A stretch of DNA of 64,000 nt from an uncultured Porphyromonadaceae bacterium (GTDB lineage: Bacteria; Bacteroidota; Bacteroidia; Bacteroidales; UBA11471): NCBI GenBank assembly GCA_900547555.1, contig URHG01000007.1, forward strand, positions 16,130 to 80,129, read 5' to 3'. The position numbers were made by a program, and so were the translations under genes. This document shows positions 54,197-63,582 of this stretch, piece by piece (position 1 is the first letter of the stretch; every line of letters starts with the position of its first letter). Under the pieces are notes generated by a model. The model did not search any database, was not told the DNA's origin, and saw only the letters and a program-made list of their open reading frames with translations.

Positions 54197-56296
54197 ATGA
54201 GAAACATTTTTTACTTGATACTTGTTGTGATATTTAACTTTTCCTGTACAGATATGACCCAAAAGAAAAATCCTTTACTGACACCGTTTACCGACCTGCA
54301 CGAAACCGCACCTTTCGATAAGATAAAAACAACAGACTTCGAGCCTGCCATCTCCGAAGCTATCGCATTACACCAAGCCGAGATAGACTCCATCGTACAA
54401 CAAAGCGAAGCTCCAACTTTCAAAAACACCATCGAAGCTCTGGAACTCTCGGGCAGCAAACTCGGTCGCATTACATCGATATTCTTCAATCTGCTCAACG
54501 CCAACGGGGACGATGAAATGATAGCCGCTTCGGAACGGATTTCTCCGCTATTGACCGAGCACCATAACAATATCAATCTCAACGAAACTCTGTTCCAAAG
54601 GGTAAAAACCGTTTATGAGCAACGTGATTCCCTGTCTCTTACTCTCGAAGAAAAAAGACTGCTCTCGGAAACCTACGACGGCATGGCACGCAACGGAGCC
54701 AATCTCGAAGGCGAAGCACGGGAAAGATACCGGGAACTGAGCAATGAGTTGAGCCGCCTGAGCCTCAAATTCGAATCGAATGTATTGAAAGCGACAAATG
54801 CATTCGAAATGGTACTCACCCAAAAGGATGAAGTCGCCGGTCTACCGCAAAGCGCACTCGATGCTGCCGCAATGAGAGCCAAAGAAAAAGGACACGACGG
54901 AGCTTATCTTTTCGACCTTTCCTACCCCAGCATGATTGCATTCCTGCAATATGCCGAGCGTCGCGACCTTCGTGAAAAAATATATCGGGCACACAACACC
55001 CGTTGCGTAGGCGGTGAATTTGATAACCGGAATATCGTCATTCGCATCGCCGAAATTCGTAACGAGATAGCCCGATTATTGGGATATAAAAACTATGCCG
55101 AATATGTACTCGAACATCGTATGGCCCAAAACAGCGACCGTGTCTATAACTTGCTGAACCAACTGCTCGAAGCCTACAAACCGACAGCCCTTCAAGAAAT
55201 AAAACAACTGCAAGCATTTGCCGAGAAGAAAGAAGGCCACCCCGTAGAGCTTATGCCCTGGGATTACTCTTACTACTCTACACTACAAAAGAACGAATTG
55301 TATGACCTCAACGACGAAATGCTGAAACCGTACTTTGAGTTGGAACAGGTAAAAAAAGGCGTATTCGGACTTGCTACCCGATTATACGGACTTACGTTCA
55401 AGAAAAACACGGAAATACCTGTATATCACCCCGAAGTAGAAACATTCGAGGTTTTCGATGAGGACGGAAGTTATTTGGGAGTCCTCTATACCGATTTCTA
55501 CCCCCGCTCGACCAAACAAGGGGGAGCTTGGATGACCTCTTTCAAGGATCAATGGATTACCCGGGAGGGCAAGAACAGCCGTCCGCACATCTCACTGGTC
55601 ATGAACTTCACACGTCCTACCGAATCGAGCCCCGCCTTACTCACTTACAATGAAGTAGAAACATTCCTACACGAATTCGGACATGCTCTGCACGGATTAA
55701 TGGCCAATTCCCAATACGAATCTCTTTCGGGTACCAATGTCTACCGTGACTTCGTAGAACTCCCCTCTCAACTCATGGAAAACTGGCTGCCCGAACAAGA
55801 GTTTCTCGAAACCTTCGCCTACCACCATCTCACGGGAGAAGTTCTGCCCGACAGCCTCATTCAAAAGATACGCAATACGCAACGCTACCATGTAGGATAT
55901 CAGTGTGTGCGACAACTTACTTTCGGAATGCTCGACATGGCTTGGCATACTCAAACAGGAAAAATCGAAGATATTACAGCTTTCGAACAAAATGCCATCT
56001 CCCCGACACAACTGCTTCCCGTCATCGACGGCACTCTCATAAGCAGCCAATTCTCCCATGTATTCGGCGGAGGCTATGCAGCCGGTTATTACGGCTACAA
56101 ATGGGCCGAAGTCTTGGATGCCGACGCTTTTTCGCTCTTCAAGGAAAACGGTATTTTCGATAAAAAAACCGCAGACGCTTTCCGCAAAAACATTTTGGAA
56201 AAAGGAGATACGGAAGAACCCATGACTCTTTACGTCCGATTCCGAGGCCGGGAACCTGAAATCGAAGCTATGATGAGACGCGACGGCATTAAATAA
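54197..56296 (+). CDS. M3 family metallopeptidase (Dcp/oligopeptidase A-like), lipoprotein
   Basis: 699 residues. The N-terminus MRNIFYLILVVIFNFSC is a lipoprotein signal (lipobox NFSC). The body follows the M3 family: NPLLTPFTDLHETAPFDKIK, RLLGYKNYAEYVLEHRMA, and the zinc motif FLHEFGHALHGLM (HExxH) with the third ligand Glu in YRDFVELPSQLMENW. It ends with the FGGGYAAGYYGYKWAEVLDAD substrate-loop region (split by the Gly-rich turn). It should degrade short peptides as a peptidyl-dipeptidase, probably in the periplasm, complementing the DPP-IV at 15253. Confidence 0.93.
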   Translation: MRNIFYLILVVIFNFSCTDMTQKKNPLLTPFTDLHETAPFDKIKTTDFEPAISEAIALHQAEIDSIVQQSEAPTFKNTIEALELSGSKLGRITSIFFNLLNANGDDEMIAASERISPLLTEHHNNINLNETLFQRVKTVYEQRDSLSLTLEEKRLLSETYDGMARNGANLEGEARERYRELSNELSRLSLKFESNVLKATNAFEMVLTQKDEVAGLPQSALDAAAMRAKEKGHDGAYLFDLSYPSMIAFLQYAERRDLREKIYRAHNTRCVGGEFDNRNIVIRIAEIRNEIARLLGYKNYAEYVLEHRMAQNSDRVYNLLNQLLEAYKPTALQEIKQLQAFAEKKEGHPVELMPWDYSYYSTLQKNELYDLNDEMLKPYFELEQVKKGVFGLATRLYGLTFKKNTEIPVYHPEVETFEVFDEDGSYLGVLYTDFYPRSTKQGGAWMTSFKDQWITREGKNSRPHISLVMNFTRPTESSPALLTYNEVETFLHEFGHALHGLMANSQYESLSGTNVYRDFVELPSQLMENWLPEQEFLETFAYHHLTGEVLPDSLIQKIRNTQRYHVGYQCVRQLTFGMLDMAWHTQTGKIEDITAFEQNAISPTQLLPVIDGTLISSQFSHVFGGGYAAGYYGYKWAEVLDADAFSLFKENGIFDKKTADAFRKNILEKGDTEEPMTLYVRFRGREPEIEAMMRRDGIK

Positions 56297-56337
56297 AACA
56301 AAGGGCTTTATCGTGAGGATAAAGCCCTTTGTTTTTT
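56295..56337 (+). terminator. Terminator after the M3 peptidase
   Basis: AAAACAAAGGGCTTTATC (56295-56312) pairs with GATAAAGCCCTTTGTTTT (56318-56335), followed by more T residues. Confidence 0.9.
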
Positions 56338-56374
56338 CCTCCATCGATTATGATTTCGACTCAAAAATAGTATA

Positions 56375-56382
56375 TATCTTTG
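56375..56382 (+). promoter_or_regulatory. -7 promoter box for the GT2 gene
   Basis: TATCTTTG overlaps the TTG at 56380, so that codon cannot be the start; ATG 56407 (or 56395) is the start. Confidence 0.65.
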
Positions 56383-56406
56383 CATGGCGAAGATATGCAG
56401 GGAATC

Positions 56407-57249
56407 ATGAAAAAACTATCTATCATCACCGTCAACTATAACAATAAAAGCGGTCTAGAACAAACGATAAAAAGCGTTGTAAATCAAAATGCGGAAAAAC
56501 ATATCGAACATATCATCATAGATGGAGGCAGTAACGACGGCAGTCCCGATGTCATAGAAGAGAATAAAGAACATTTCTCTTATTGGTGTTCGGAGAAAGA
56601 CAACGGAATATATCACGCCATGAACAAAGGTGTTGCGCACGCAAGCGGAGAATACCTGTTATTTCTCAATTCGGGAGATTTTTTAGAACCCGGAGCCATC
56701 GTAACCGCACTCGATGAATTAACCGGGACAGACATTATTTACGGCGATATAATTTTCCAAACGACAGACGGCAAACGTCAACCCATGATCTACCCCGACA
56801 CACTCAGTACCGAATATATGTTTTTCAAAGCCATAGGCCACCCGGCCACATTTTTCAAACGGTCTTTGTTCCAACGGTACGCTTACAATGAATCTCTAAA
56901 AATCGTCTCCGATTGGGAATTTCTTTTCAAGAAAATCATCATGGAATCGCATTCGACCCGACATATCCCACTCTTCATCTCTACATTCATGACCGACGGT
57001 ATAAGTTCGACCTCGGTAGACTTATGCGAGCAAGAAAGACGAGAATGCCTCACCCGTCTTCTTTCACCGGCTATCTATCAAGAAATGTGTTCATTGTATG
57101 AGTTCAAACGCAACCCTTACATAAGTCTCTTTTCGGAAATCTGCGATAAACCACACATCAGGCGGCACATACGCAAATACATAAGATTCTTATTGTCGGT
57201 AAATCATATTGCCGGACTCTTTTACAAGAGGAAAAGAAAAAAGCGATAA
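56407..57249 (+). CDS. Glycosyltransferase family 2
   Basis: 280 residues from ATG 56407 (MKKLSIITVNYNNKSGLEQT). The GT-A fold shows IIIDGGSNDGSPDVIEE, CSEKDNGIYHAMNKGVAHASGEYLLFLNSGD (split at the donor loop) and the later SDWEFLFKK. It resembles WcaA-like transferases that use an NDP-sugar to extend surface polysaccharides. The C-terminus is very basic (KRKRKKR), suited to membrane contact. It is a single gene; the specific sugar is not readable. The 265 bp after it contain no gene. Confidence 0.88.
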   Translation: MKKLSIITVNYNNKSGLEQTIKSVVNQNAEKHIEHIIIDGGSNDGSPDVIEENKEHFSYWCSEKDNGIYHAMNKGVAHASGEYLLFLNSGDFLEPGAIVTALDELTGTDIIYGDIIFQTTDGKRQPMIYPDTLSTEYMFFKAIGHPATFFKRSLFQRYAYNESLKIVSDWEFLFKKIIMESHSTRHIPLFISTFMTDGISSTSVDLCEQERRECLTRLLSPAIYQEMCSLYEFKRNPYISLFSEICDKPHIRRHIRKYIRFLLSVNHIAGLFYKRKRKKR

Positions 57250-57456
57250 ACACACCCGGAAACGGAAATTTCCCACCGTCCAAACATGCTTGTAATACCT
57301 CAAACCGACGAACACTCAAATACACTTATACTTCATTTCCATAACCGCTATCTCCGTAGTGAAAACCTCAGATAGAACTCTCCCCCTAATCGAAATCTCC
57401 TTTACCCTTTACAAATCGCAGAGACAACAACCGATTGAAAAAACAATCCACAAAAA

Positions 57457-57487
57457 ATAAGGCTACGCTTTTCCGGCGCAGCCTTAT
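57457..57487 (-). terminator. Terminator after reverse rubrerythrin
   Basis: ATAAGGCT-CGC arms (57457-57468 with 57476-57487, one mismatch); on the minus strand the hairpin is followed by a run of T. Confidence 0.75.
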
Positions 57488-57514
57488 CGACTTATTCATA
57501 AGAAAAAGTTCAGG

Positions 57515-58069
57515 TTATTTTTTGAAATAGCGGTTGTAGAGACCTTCAAAGCCTTTGCCATGACGAGCTTCGTCCTTGGCCATTTCATGTACGGTATCGT
57601 GAATAGCGTCATAACCGAGTTCTTTGGCACGTTTGGCAATACGCATTTTATCGGCGCACGCACCGCATTCTGCGTCTTTACGGGCTTCGAGATTTTTCTT
57701 GGTATCCCAAACTACTTCACCGAGAAGTTCGGCAAATTTCGATGCATGCTCTGCTTCTTCCCAAGCGTAGCGTTTGAATGCTTCGGCAATTTCGGGATAA
57801 CCTTCGCGATCGGCCTGACGGCTCATTGCCAAATACATACCCACTTCGGTACATTCGCCCATGAAATGAGCCTTGAGACCTTCCATGACTTCGGCATCTT
57901 CTACAACGCCGTCGCCGATATGATGCTCGGTAATGAATTGAAGAGCTTCACCGTTATCAACGACTTCTTTGAATTTCGATGCAGGAACTCCGCATTGAGG
58001 ACAACGTTCGGGAGCTTGGTCGCCTTCGTGTACATAACCGCATACGGTGCAGATAAATTTCTTTTTCAT
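57515..58069 (-). CDS. Reverse rubrerythrin (rubredoxin-ferritin-like peroxidase)
   Basis: 184 residues with the rubredoxin domain at the N-terminus ([23 protein letters not shown], two CxxC pairs, split by the knuckle). The ferritin-like diiron domain follows ([53 protein letters not shown]). That domain order defines reverse rubrerythrins, which reduce hydrogen peroxide (and oxygen) with electrons from NADH via reductases in anaerobes. It lies 38 bp after a PerR-like regulator on the same strand, so its expression is probably peroxide-controlled. An extra CGAC pair lies in the linker near residue 135. Confidence 0.92.
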   Translation of the reverse strand: MKKKFICTVCGYVHEGDQAPERCPQCGVPASKFKEVVDNGEALQFITEHHIGDGVVEDAEVMEGLKAHFMGECTEVGMYLAMSRQADREGYPEIAEAFKRYAWEEAEHASKFAELLGEVVWDTKKNLEARKDAECGACADKMRIAKRAKELGYDAIHDTVHEMAKDEARHGKGFEGLYNRYFKK

Positions 58070-58107
58070 AATGTTTGGATTTTAGGGTTTAATAATAGGA
58101 GTTTATT

Positions 58108-58515
58108 CTAACTTTTTTGTAGACATTTTTTACAAATACCGCGATAATACAGATGCGTTTCCGTTACCAAAAAATCGGCAGCAACAGTAGGCGACATCGG
58201 TGGTACGGGAACATCATAAATCGCCCCGCAGGTATTACACCGAAAATGTGCATGGGGCGTCGTATCGGCATCGTAATGCGCTTGCTTGTCGTCTATGGAC
58301 AACTGCTGAACTGCACCTTGCTCAACCAAAATTTTCAATGTATTATATACCGTCATTCGGGACAATGTAGGTATTTTCTCGCTCAACTCGGAATATATAC
58401 AATCGGCCGTAGGGTGTGTACGGTGCTGCATCAAATAGTTCATAATTGCTACCCGCTGCACCGAAGGTTTTATGTGATGAGCCATCAAATGATCGTATCC
58501 GTCGTGAGCAAACAT
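58108..58515 (-). CDS. perR: Fur family regulator, PerR-like
   Basis: 135 residues. The winged helix is SVQRVAIMNYLMQHRTHPTADCIYSEL, then SRMTVYNTLKILVEQGAV. The dimerisation half has FRCNTCGAIYD and ICKKCLQ, the structural zinc CxxC pairs, with metal-site His residues in between (HYDADTTPHAHFRC). Being cotranscribed with reverse rubrerythrin and the only regulator nearby, it is most likely a PerR-type peroxide sensor and not an iron Fur. An exact -33/-7 promoter lies upstream. Confidence 0.88.
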   Translation of the reverse strand: MFAHDGYDHLMAHHIKPSVQRVAIMNYLMQHRTHPTADCIYSELSEKIPTLSRMTVYNTLKILVEQGAVQQLSIDDKQAHYDADTTPHAHFRCNTCGAIYDVPVPPMSPTVAADFLVTETHLYYRGICKKCLQKS

Positions 58516-58543
58516 TATAATCAGTACATTTTTTTATTTTGCA

Positions 58544-58575
58544 CAAAAGTAGGATCAGAAAATAATCCGGACAAA
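58544..58575 (-). promoter_or_regulatory. Promoter of perR-rubrerythrin
   Basis: On the minus strand TTTG (58575-58572), 20 nt, then TACTTTTG (58551-58544), 28 nt before the perR ATG. Confidence 0.75.
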
Positions 58576-58679
58576 TCTTTTATTAAAAAAATTCTTAAAA
58601 GAAGAATTTCCATTTCCCTGCTTATTCTTTAATAAACGTTTTTCACATTTCATTGTAACGTGTATTGGGATAATTGTCG

Positions 58680-58687
58680 TATTTTTG
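58680..58687 (+). promoter_or_regulatory. -7 promoter box for the dCMP deaminase
   Basis: TATTTTTG overlaps the TTG at 58685, so ATG 58712 is the start. Confidence 0.6.
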
Positions 58688-58711
58688 TATTCGTTTGAAA
58701 GAATACCGGAT

Positions 58712-59146
58712 ATGTCATCAGAAATGCAAGATAAACAGACGGCTCTCGATTGCCGTTACATACGCATGGCGCAAATATGGGCCGAGAACTCGTATTGTAA
58801 ACGCCGTCAGGTAGGAGCTTTATTGGTTAAAAACAAAACGATTATTTCGGACGGATACAACGGAACACCCGCCGGTTTTAAAAATATTTGTGAGGACGAG
58901 AACGGTCATACCTATCCCTATGTATTGCATGCCGAAGCCAATGCCATTACTAAAATCGCCCGTTCGGGAAACAGCAGCGAGGGCGCAACCTTATATGTAA
59001 CTACATCACCTTGTATCGAATGCTCGAAACTGATTATACAAGCCGGTATCACCCGGGTCGTTTTTTCGGAACATTACCGGCTTAACGACGGTATCGAATT
59101 GCTAAAAGAGGCCGGTATCAAAGTCGACTTTATCGATATAAAGTAA
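58712..59146 (+). CDS. dCMP deaminase (ComEB-like)
   Basis: 144 residues from ATG 58712. Zinc-dependent deaminase motifs: YVLHAEANAITKIA (HAE) and VTTSPCIECSKLII (PCxxC). The Cys-containing NSYCKRRQVGALLV segment is typical of deoxycytidylate deaminases. It converts dCMP to dUMP for thymidylate synthesis. The S41 protease gene starts 39 bp later and the folate enzyme after that, so a shared transcript is likely, loosely linking nucleotide and folate metabolism. Confidence 0.92.
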   Translation: MSSEMQDKQTALDCRYIRMAQIWAENSYCKRRQVGALLVKNKTIISDGYNGTPAGFKNICEDENGHTYPYVLHAEANAITKIARSGNSSEGATLYVTTSPCIECSKLIIQAGITRVVFSEHYRLNDGIELLKEAGIKVDFIDIK

Positions 59147-59185
59147 ATCATTCCACTATATAATATATAATCACATTCATATACG

Positions 59186-60814
59186 ATGAAAAAAAAATCC
59201 GTCATCTGGTTACCGTTTATCATAGCCATCGCCATTGTCTTGGGAATCGTCATCGGATACCGTTATCCACGACACATCTCCGTCAAACAGCCGCATGCGG
59301 GAAACACCGGTAATAAAATAAGCAATCTGCTCGGTATCATCGAATCGCAATACGTCGATACCGTCAATATAGGCAATCTCGTAGAAGATGTCATGCCCCA
59401 AATCGTGGGAGAACTCGACCCCCACTCGGCCTATATCCCGGCCAAAGACCTGCAAGCCGTGAATGAAGAGTTGGAAGGCAGTTTCAGCGGCATCGGCATA
59501 CAATTCAGCATACTGAACGATACCATTATGGTCGTTGCCGTAGTTCCCGGAGGACCGTCGGAAAAAATAGGCATGATGCCCGGCGACCGCATTGTAGAAG
59601 TCGACGATACCGTTTTCGTGGGTAAAGATGTGATTTCGAACGATAAAGTTCTGAAAAAGTTACGCGGGCCCAAAGGTAGTAAGGTAAAACTGGGCGTTTT
59701 ACGGGCCACTTCTCCCGAAATGCTCTCTTACGAAGTAACCCGCAACGACATTCCCGTAAACAGCGTAGATGTCGCCTTTATGGTCAATGCAGAGACCGGC
59801 TACATAAAGATAAACAAATTCGGACGTACGACCTACACCGAGTTTATGAACAGTCTCGCCCAATTGAAAAACAAAAATGCAAAAAAATATATCATCGACC
59901 TGCGAAGCAATTCGGGCGGTATCTTGGATATAGCCATCAACATGATCAACGAATTCCTACCCAAAGGACAACTTATCGTGTATACCGAGGGTAAGGCATT
60001 CCCGCGCAGCGAAGCGATATCGAACGGCAGCGGTGCTTTCAAAGATGCCCAAATCGTCGTCTTGATCGATGAATGGTCGGCATCGGCAAGCGAAATCTTT
60101 GCCGGTGCGATACAAGATAATGACCGAGGTATCATCATCGGACGGAGGTCTTTCGGGAAAGGACTGGTACAAAACCAGTTACCGTTTGCCGACGGCTCGG
60201 CTATACGGCTCACTATCGCCCGTTACTATACACCGTCGGGGCGTTCCATACAGAAAGAATATGAAATGGGACACGGAGAAGATTATGAAAAAGATATTTT
60301 GAACCGCTTCATACACGGCGAATTCGACAACCCCGACAGTATCAAGCAAAACGACGAGCTGGTCTATAAAACACGTTTGGGACGTACCGTATACGGCGGA
60401 GGCGGCATCATGCCCGATATTTTCGTACCGCGCGACACAACGGGCATAACCCCCTATCTCAACGAAGTTGTCAATAAAGGACTTCTATATCAATACGCTT
60501 TCCAATATTCCGACGAAAAACGGAATCTCTTATCGGAATATAAAGACTACGCAAGTCTGCAAAAGTATTTAAACCGACAACCTCTACTCCAAGAGTTCAT
60601 CGCATTTGCATCGTCTCACGGGGTAAAACGCAATAACAAAGAAATCAAGGAGTCGGGCCAATTACTCACCAACTATATCGAGAGCTACATTGCCCGAAAC
60701 ATCATAGGAGATAACGCATTCTACCCGATATTCCTCCAAGAAGACAAAACTTTCCAAAAAGCGCTCGACATATTGAATGCCAACGAGGGATTTCCACAAG
60801 CCCCGGAAAAATAA
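59186..60814 (+). CDS. S41 family C-terminal processing peptidase (CtpA-like)
   Basis: 542 residues. An N-terminal membrane anchor (VIWLPFIIAIAIVLGIVIGY) precedes a PDZ domain (about 80-170; GSFSGIGIQFSILND, PGDRIVEVDD). The peptidase domain has LRSNSGGILDIAINM, the catalytic Ser in DEWSASASEIFAGAIQD and the Lys in GRRSFGKGLVQNQLP. It cleaves C-termini of periplasmic proteins and is probably tethered to the inner membrane. The stop is followed after 7 bp by the folate gene ATG. Confidence 0.93.
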   Translation: MKKKSVIWLPFIIAIAIVLGIVIGYRYPRHISVKQPHAGNTGNKISNLLGIIESQYVDTVNIGNLVEDVMPQIVGELDPHSAYIPAKDLQAVNEELEGSFSGIGIQFSILNDTIMVVAVVPGGPSEKIGMMPGDRIVEVDDTVFVGKDVISNDKVLKKLRGPKGSKVKLGVLRATSPEMLSYEVTRNDIPVNSVDVAFMVNAETGYIKINKFGRTTYTEFMNSLAQLKNKNAKKYIIDLRSNSGGILDIAINMINEFLPKGQLIVYTEGKAFPRSEAISNGSGAFKDAQIVVLIDEWSASASEIFAGAIQDNDRGIIIGRRSFGKGLVQNQLPFADGSAIRLTIARYYTPSGRSIQKEYEMGHGEDYEKDILNRFIHGEFDNPDSIKQNDELVYKTRLGRTVYGGGGIMPDIFVPRDTTGITPYLNEVVNKGLLYQYAFQYSDEKRNLLSEYKDYASLQKYLNRQPLLQEFIAFASSHGVKRNNKEIKESGQLLTNYIESYIARNIIGDNAFYPIFLQEDKTFQKALDILNANEGFPQAPEK

Positions 60815-60821
60815 ATACGGA

Positions 60822-61361
60822 ATGACGGAAAAAAAACTTTTGCGTCGACAAATCAAAAATGCTGTGTCTCGGCTTTCTCCTGAGGAAAAAGCCGAGACCT
60901 CCGTTATTATAAAAAAGCGTATCGAATCGCTACCGCTTTTTGCCGAAGCCCATACCATACTGCTCTTTTATTCCCTTCCCGATGAAGTAAATACGCACGA
61001 ATGGATTGCACAATGGAACGGAGAAAAAAGAATACTTCTTCCGGTCGTAAAAGGTGAAACACTGGTCATACGCTCCTATTCTCCCGGAGAAATGGAACTC
61101 GGAAGTTTCGGAATCGCCGAACCGACAGGAGAAGATATAACCGACCTCTCGATCATCGATATGGTAATCGTTCCCGGAGTAGGATTCGACCCGAAAGGCA
61201 ACCGTCTGGGACGCGGGAAAGGTTTCTACGACAAATTGCTAAAAAAGATCGATGCGCCCTTTATAGGCGTTGCCTACGACTGTCAAATCGCAGACAACAT
61301 TCCCGCACTTCCGCACGACGTACCCATGTCTCTGATAATCAGCAAGAGTAATATTTATTAG
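60822..61361 (+). CDS. 5-formyltetrahydrofolate cyclo-ligase
   Basis: 179 residues from ATG 60822 (MTEKKLLRRQIKNAVSRLSPEE, split after the first helix); the frame upstream overlaps the protease gene and is not used. Conserved MTHFS blocks are ILLFYSLPDEVNTHEW and VPGVGFDPKGNRLGRGKGFYDKLL (nucleotide/folate loop, split at the glycines). It converts 5-formyl-THF to 5,10-methenyl-THF with ATP. Last gene of the probable dCMP deaminase-protease-folate transcript. Confidence 0.93.
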   Translation: MTEKKLLRRQIKNAVSRLSPEEKAETSVIIKKRIESLPLFAEAHTILLFYSLPDEVNTHEWIAQWNGEKRILLPVVKGETLVIRSYSPGEMELGSFGIAEPTGEDITDLSIIDMVIVPGVGFDPKGNRLGRGKGFYDKLLKKIDAPFIGVAYDCQIADNIPALPHDVPMSLIISKSNIY

Positions 61362-61417
61362 CAGAGACATACAACGAGAAAAACAGTATCAAGAAGTACA
61401 AATACAAAATAAAAAAC

Positions 61418-61425
61418 TACCTTTG
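61418..61425 (+). promoter_or_regulatory. -7 promoter box for the 2-oxoacid oxidoreductase operon
   Basis: TACCTTTG, 29 nt upstream of the ferredoxin-subunit ATG. Confidence 0.65.
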
Positions 61426-61454
61426 TATAAACTTTCAAATCCTCAATTTAAGTT

Positions 61455-61682
61455 ATGGCAAAAGTAAAAGGTACCGTTGTCGTCAACAACGAACGCTGCA
61501 AAGGTTGCAACCTCTGCGTCGTAGCCTGTCCGGCCGACGTTTTGGAATTGCAACCCAAAGAGGTGAATGATAAAGGTTATCACTACGCCTATATGAAAAA
61601 CCCCGATAACTGCATCGGCTGCGCCAGTTGCGGATATGTATGTCCCGACGGTTGCATATCGGTATACAAAGTCAAACTGTAA
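61455..61682 (+). CDS. 4Fe-4S ferredoxin-type delta subunit of 2-oxoacid:ferredoxin oxidoreductase
   Basis: 75 residues with two 4Fe-4S motifs: CKGCNLCVVACP and CIGCASCGYVCP. It passes electrons from the TPP-dependent core to ferredoxin. First gene of a delta-alpha-beta-gamma operon, the order usual for 2-oxoglutarate or branched-chain 2-oxoacid (KorDABC/VOR) enzymes in Bacteroidota. The alpha subunit follows 17 bp later. Confidence 0.92.
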   Translation: MAKVKGTVVVNNERCKGCNLCVVACPADVLELQPKEVNDKGYHYAYMKNPDNCIGCASCGYVCPDGCISVYKVKL

Positions 61683-61699
61683 TTAAACATATATCAAAT

Positions 61700-62779
61700 A
61701 TGGCAGAAGAAGTAAAACTGATGAAGGGCAACGAGGCGATCGCGCATGCCGCCATACGCTACGGTGCCGACGGGTATTTCGGCTATCCTATTACCCCGCA
61801 ATCGGAAATCATGGAAACCCTTATGGAAGAAAAACCGTGGGAAACGACCGGCATGGTTGTGTTGCAAGCCGAGAGCGAAGTAGCCGCCATCAACATGGTT
61901 TACGGCGGTGCAGGTTGCGGAAAAGCCGTCATGACTTCGTCGTCGAGTCCCGGTGTGAGCCTGAAACAGGAAGGAATATCGTATATGGCCGGAGCCGAGT
62001 TGCCCTGTCTCATCATAAACGTCATGCGGGGAGGTCCCGGTCTGGGAACCATTCAACCGAGTCAGGCCGATTATTTCCAAACCGTAAAAGGCGGCGGGCA
62101 CGGCGATTACAGACTGATTACACTGGCTCCGGCTTCGGTGCAGGAAATGGCCGACTTCGTAAAATTAGGATTCGATTTGGCTTTCAAATACCGCAATCCT
62201 TCCATTATTCTCGCCGACGGTGTTATCGGGCAAATGATGGAGAAAGTCGTTCTGCCCTCTCCCCAACCCCGGCTCACGGAAGAGGAAATACGCCAAGCAC
62301 GGCCCTGGGCCACACAAGGGAAACCGGCGGGACGCACACGGAATGTCATCACCTCTCTCGAACTCGACCCGGCTCTCATGGAGGAAAACAATCTGCGTTT
62401 CCAAGCCAAATATCAAGAGATAGAGAAAAACGAAGTCCGTTATGAGGAACTCGACTGTACCGACGCCGATTATCTGTTGGTTGCTTTCGGCTCGATGGCC
62501 CGTATATGCCAAAAGACGCAAGAAATGGCCGCAGCCGAGGGCATCAAACTCGGCTTGTTGCGCCCCATCACCTTGTGGCCGTTCCCGTCGGACATCATAT
62601 CCCGTTACGCCGACAAGGTAAAAGGGATACTGGTTCCGGAGCTCAATGCCGGACAAATGATCGAGGACGTTCGCCTGGCTGTAAACGGACGGGTAAACGT
62701 CGAACATTTCGGACGTCTGGGAGGTATCGTCCCCACACCCGACGAAATTCTCAAAGCCGTCAAAGAGAAACTCATGTAA
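61700..62779 (+). CDS. 2-oxoacid:ferredoxin oxidoreductase alpha subunit
   Basis: 359 residues from ATG 61700 (MAEEVKLMKGNEAIAHAAIR); the upstream open frame overlaps the ferredoxin gene. DGYFGYPITPQSEIMETL and ASSEVAAINMVYGG-like GAGCGKAVMTSSSSPGVSL mark the pyrimidine-binding domain of the OFOR family, and LRPITLWPFPSD the C-terminal domain. Together with beta, gamma and delta it decarboxylates a 2-oxoacid, reduces ferredoxin and forms an acyl-CoA (or runs in reverse). KorA versus VorB cannot be separated by eye. Confidence 0.9.
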   Translation: MAEEVKLMKGNEAIAHAAIRYGADGYFGYPITPQSEIMETLMEEKPWETTGMVVLQAESEVAAINMVYGGAGCGKAVMTSSSSPGVSLKQEGISYMAGAELPCLIINVMRGGPGLGTIQPSQADYFQTVKGGGHGDYRLITLAPASVQEMADFVKLGFDLAFKYRNPSIILADGVIGQMMEKVVLPSPQPRLTEEEIRQARPWATQGKPAGRTRNVITSLELDPALMEENNLRFQAKYQEIEKNEVRYEELDCTDADYLLVAFGSMARICQKTQEMAAAEGIKLGLLRPITLWPFPSDIISRYADKVKGILVPELNAGQMIEDVRLAVNGRVNVEHFGRLGGIVPTPDEILKAVKEKLM

Positions 62780-62792
62780 AATCTCGACAACT

Positions 62793-63557
62793 ATGGACAT
62801 CAAAGATATTATAAAACCCGAAAACCTCGTTTACAGCAAACCTCGTCTGATGAACGATAATCCTATGCACTACTGTCCGGGTTGCAGCCACGGCGTCGTA
62901 CACAAACTCGTTGCCGAGGTCATCGATGAAATGGGCATGGAAGAAAAAACCATCGGTGTCGCTCCTGTCGGCTGCGCCGTATTTGCTTATAACTACATCG
63001 ACATAGACTGGCAGGAAGCCGCTCACGGTCGTGCTCCCGCCATCGCCACAGCAATCAAACGATTGAATCCCGACAAAATGGTATTCACATACCAGGGCGA
63101 CGGAGACTTGGCAGCCATCGGTACGGCCGAGACCATTCATGCCTGCAACCGGGGTGAAAATATCGTCATCATATTCATCAACAACGGAATATACGGTATG
63201 ACGGGAGGTCAGATGGCCCCCACAACCCTCGAAGGTATGGTAACTTCGACCTGTCCCTACGGCCGGAATGTCGATCTCTACGGTTACCCGCTGAAAATAT
63301 CCGATCTCGTTGCCAAACTCGACGGGGCATGTTATGTTACCCGACAAAGCGTGCAAACGGCAGCGGCTGTAAAAAAAGCGAAAAAAGCCATACGGCAAGC
63401 ATTCGAAAATTCCATGGCAAAGAAAGGTGCATCGCTCGTCGAAATCGTATCGACTTGCGCATCGGGTTGGAAAATGTCTCCCGAGAAGGCCAACAAGTGG
63501 ATGGAAGAGAATATGTTCCCGTTCTATCCGTTAGGAGATCTCAAGAATAAGGAATAA
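62793..63557 (+). CDS. 2-oxoacid:ferredoxin oxidoreductase beta subunit (TPP-binding)
   Basis: 254 residues. HYCPGCSHGVVHKLVAEVID, then VGCAVFAYNYID, carry conserved Cys residues, and YQGDGDLAAIGTAETIHACNRGENIVIIFINNGIYGMTGGQ (residues about 99-138, quoted as separate blocks GDGDLAAIG and NNGIYGMTGGQ in the family) is the TPP/Mg motif. It binds thiamine diphosphate and, with alpha, forms the catalytic core. It starts 13 bp after alpha and is followed 25 bp later by the gamma subunit. Confidence 0.92.
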   Translation: MDIKDIIKPENLVYSKPRLMNDNPMHYCPGCSHGVVHKLVAEVIDEMGMEEKTIGVAPVGCAVFAYNYIDIDWQEAAHGRAPAIATAIKRLNPDKMVFTYQGDGDLAAIGTAETIHACNRGENIVIIFINNGIYGMTGGQMAPTTLEGMVTSTCPYGRNVDLYGYPLKISDLVAKLDGACYVTRQSVQTAAAVKKAKKAIRQAFENSMAKKGASLVEIVSTCASGWKMSPEKANKWMEENMFPFYPLGDLKNKE

Positions 63558-63582
63558 TAAGTAATTATTAATTTTTGAAGCA

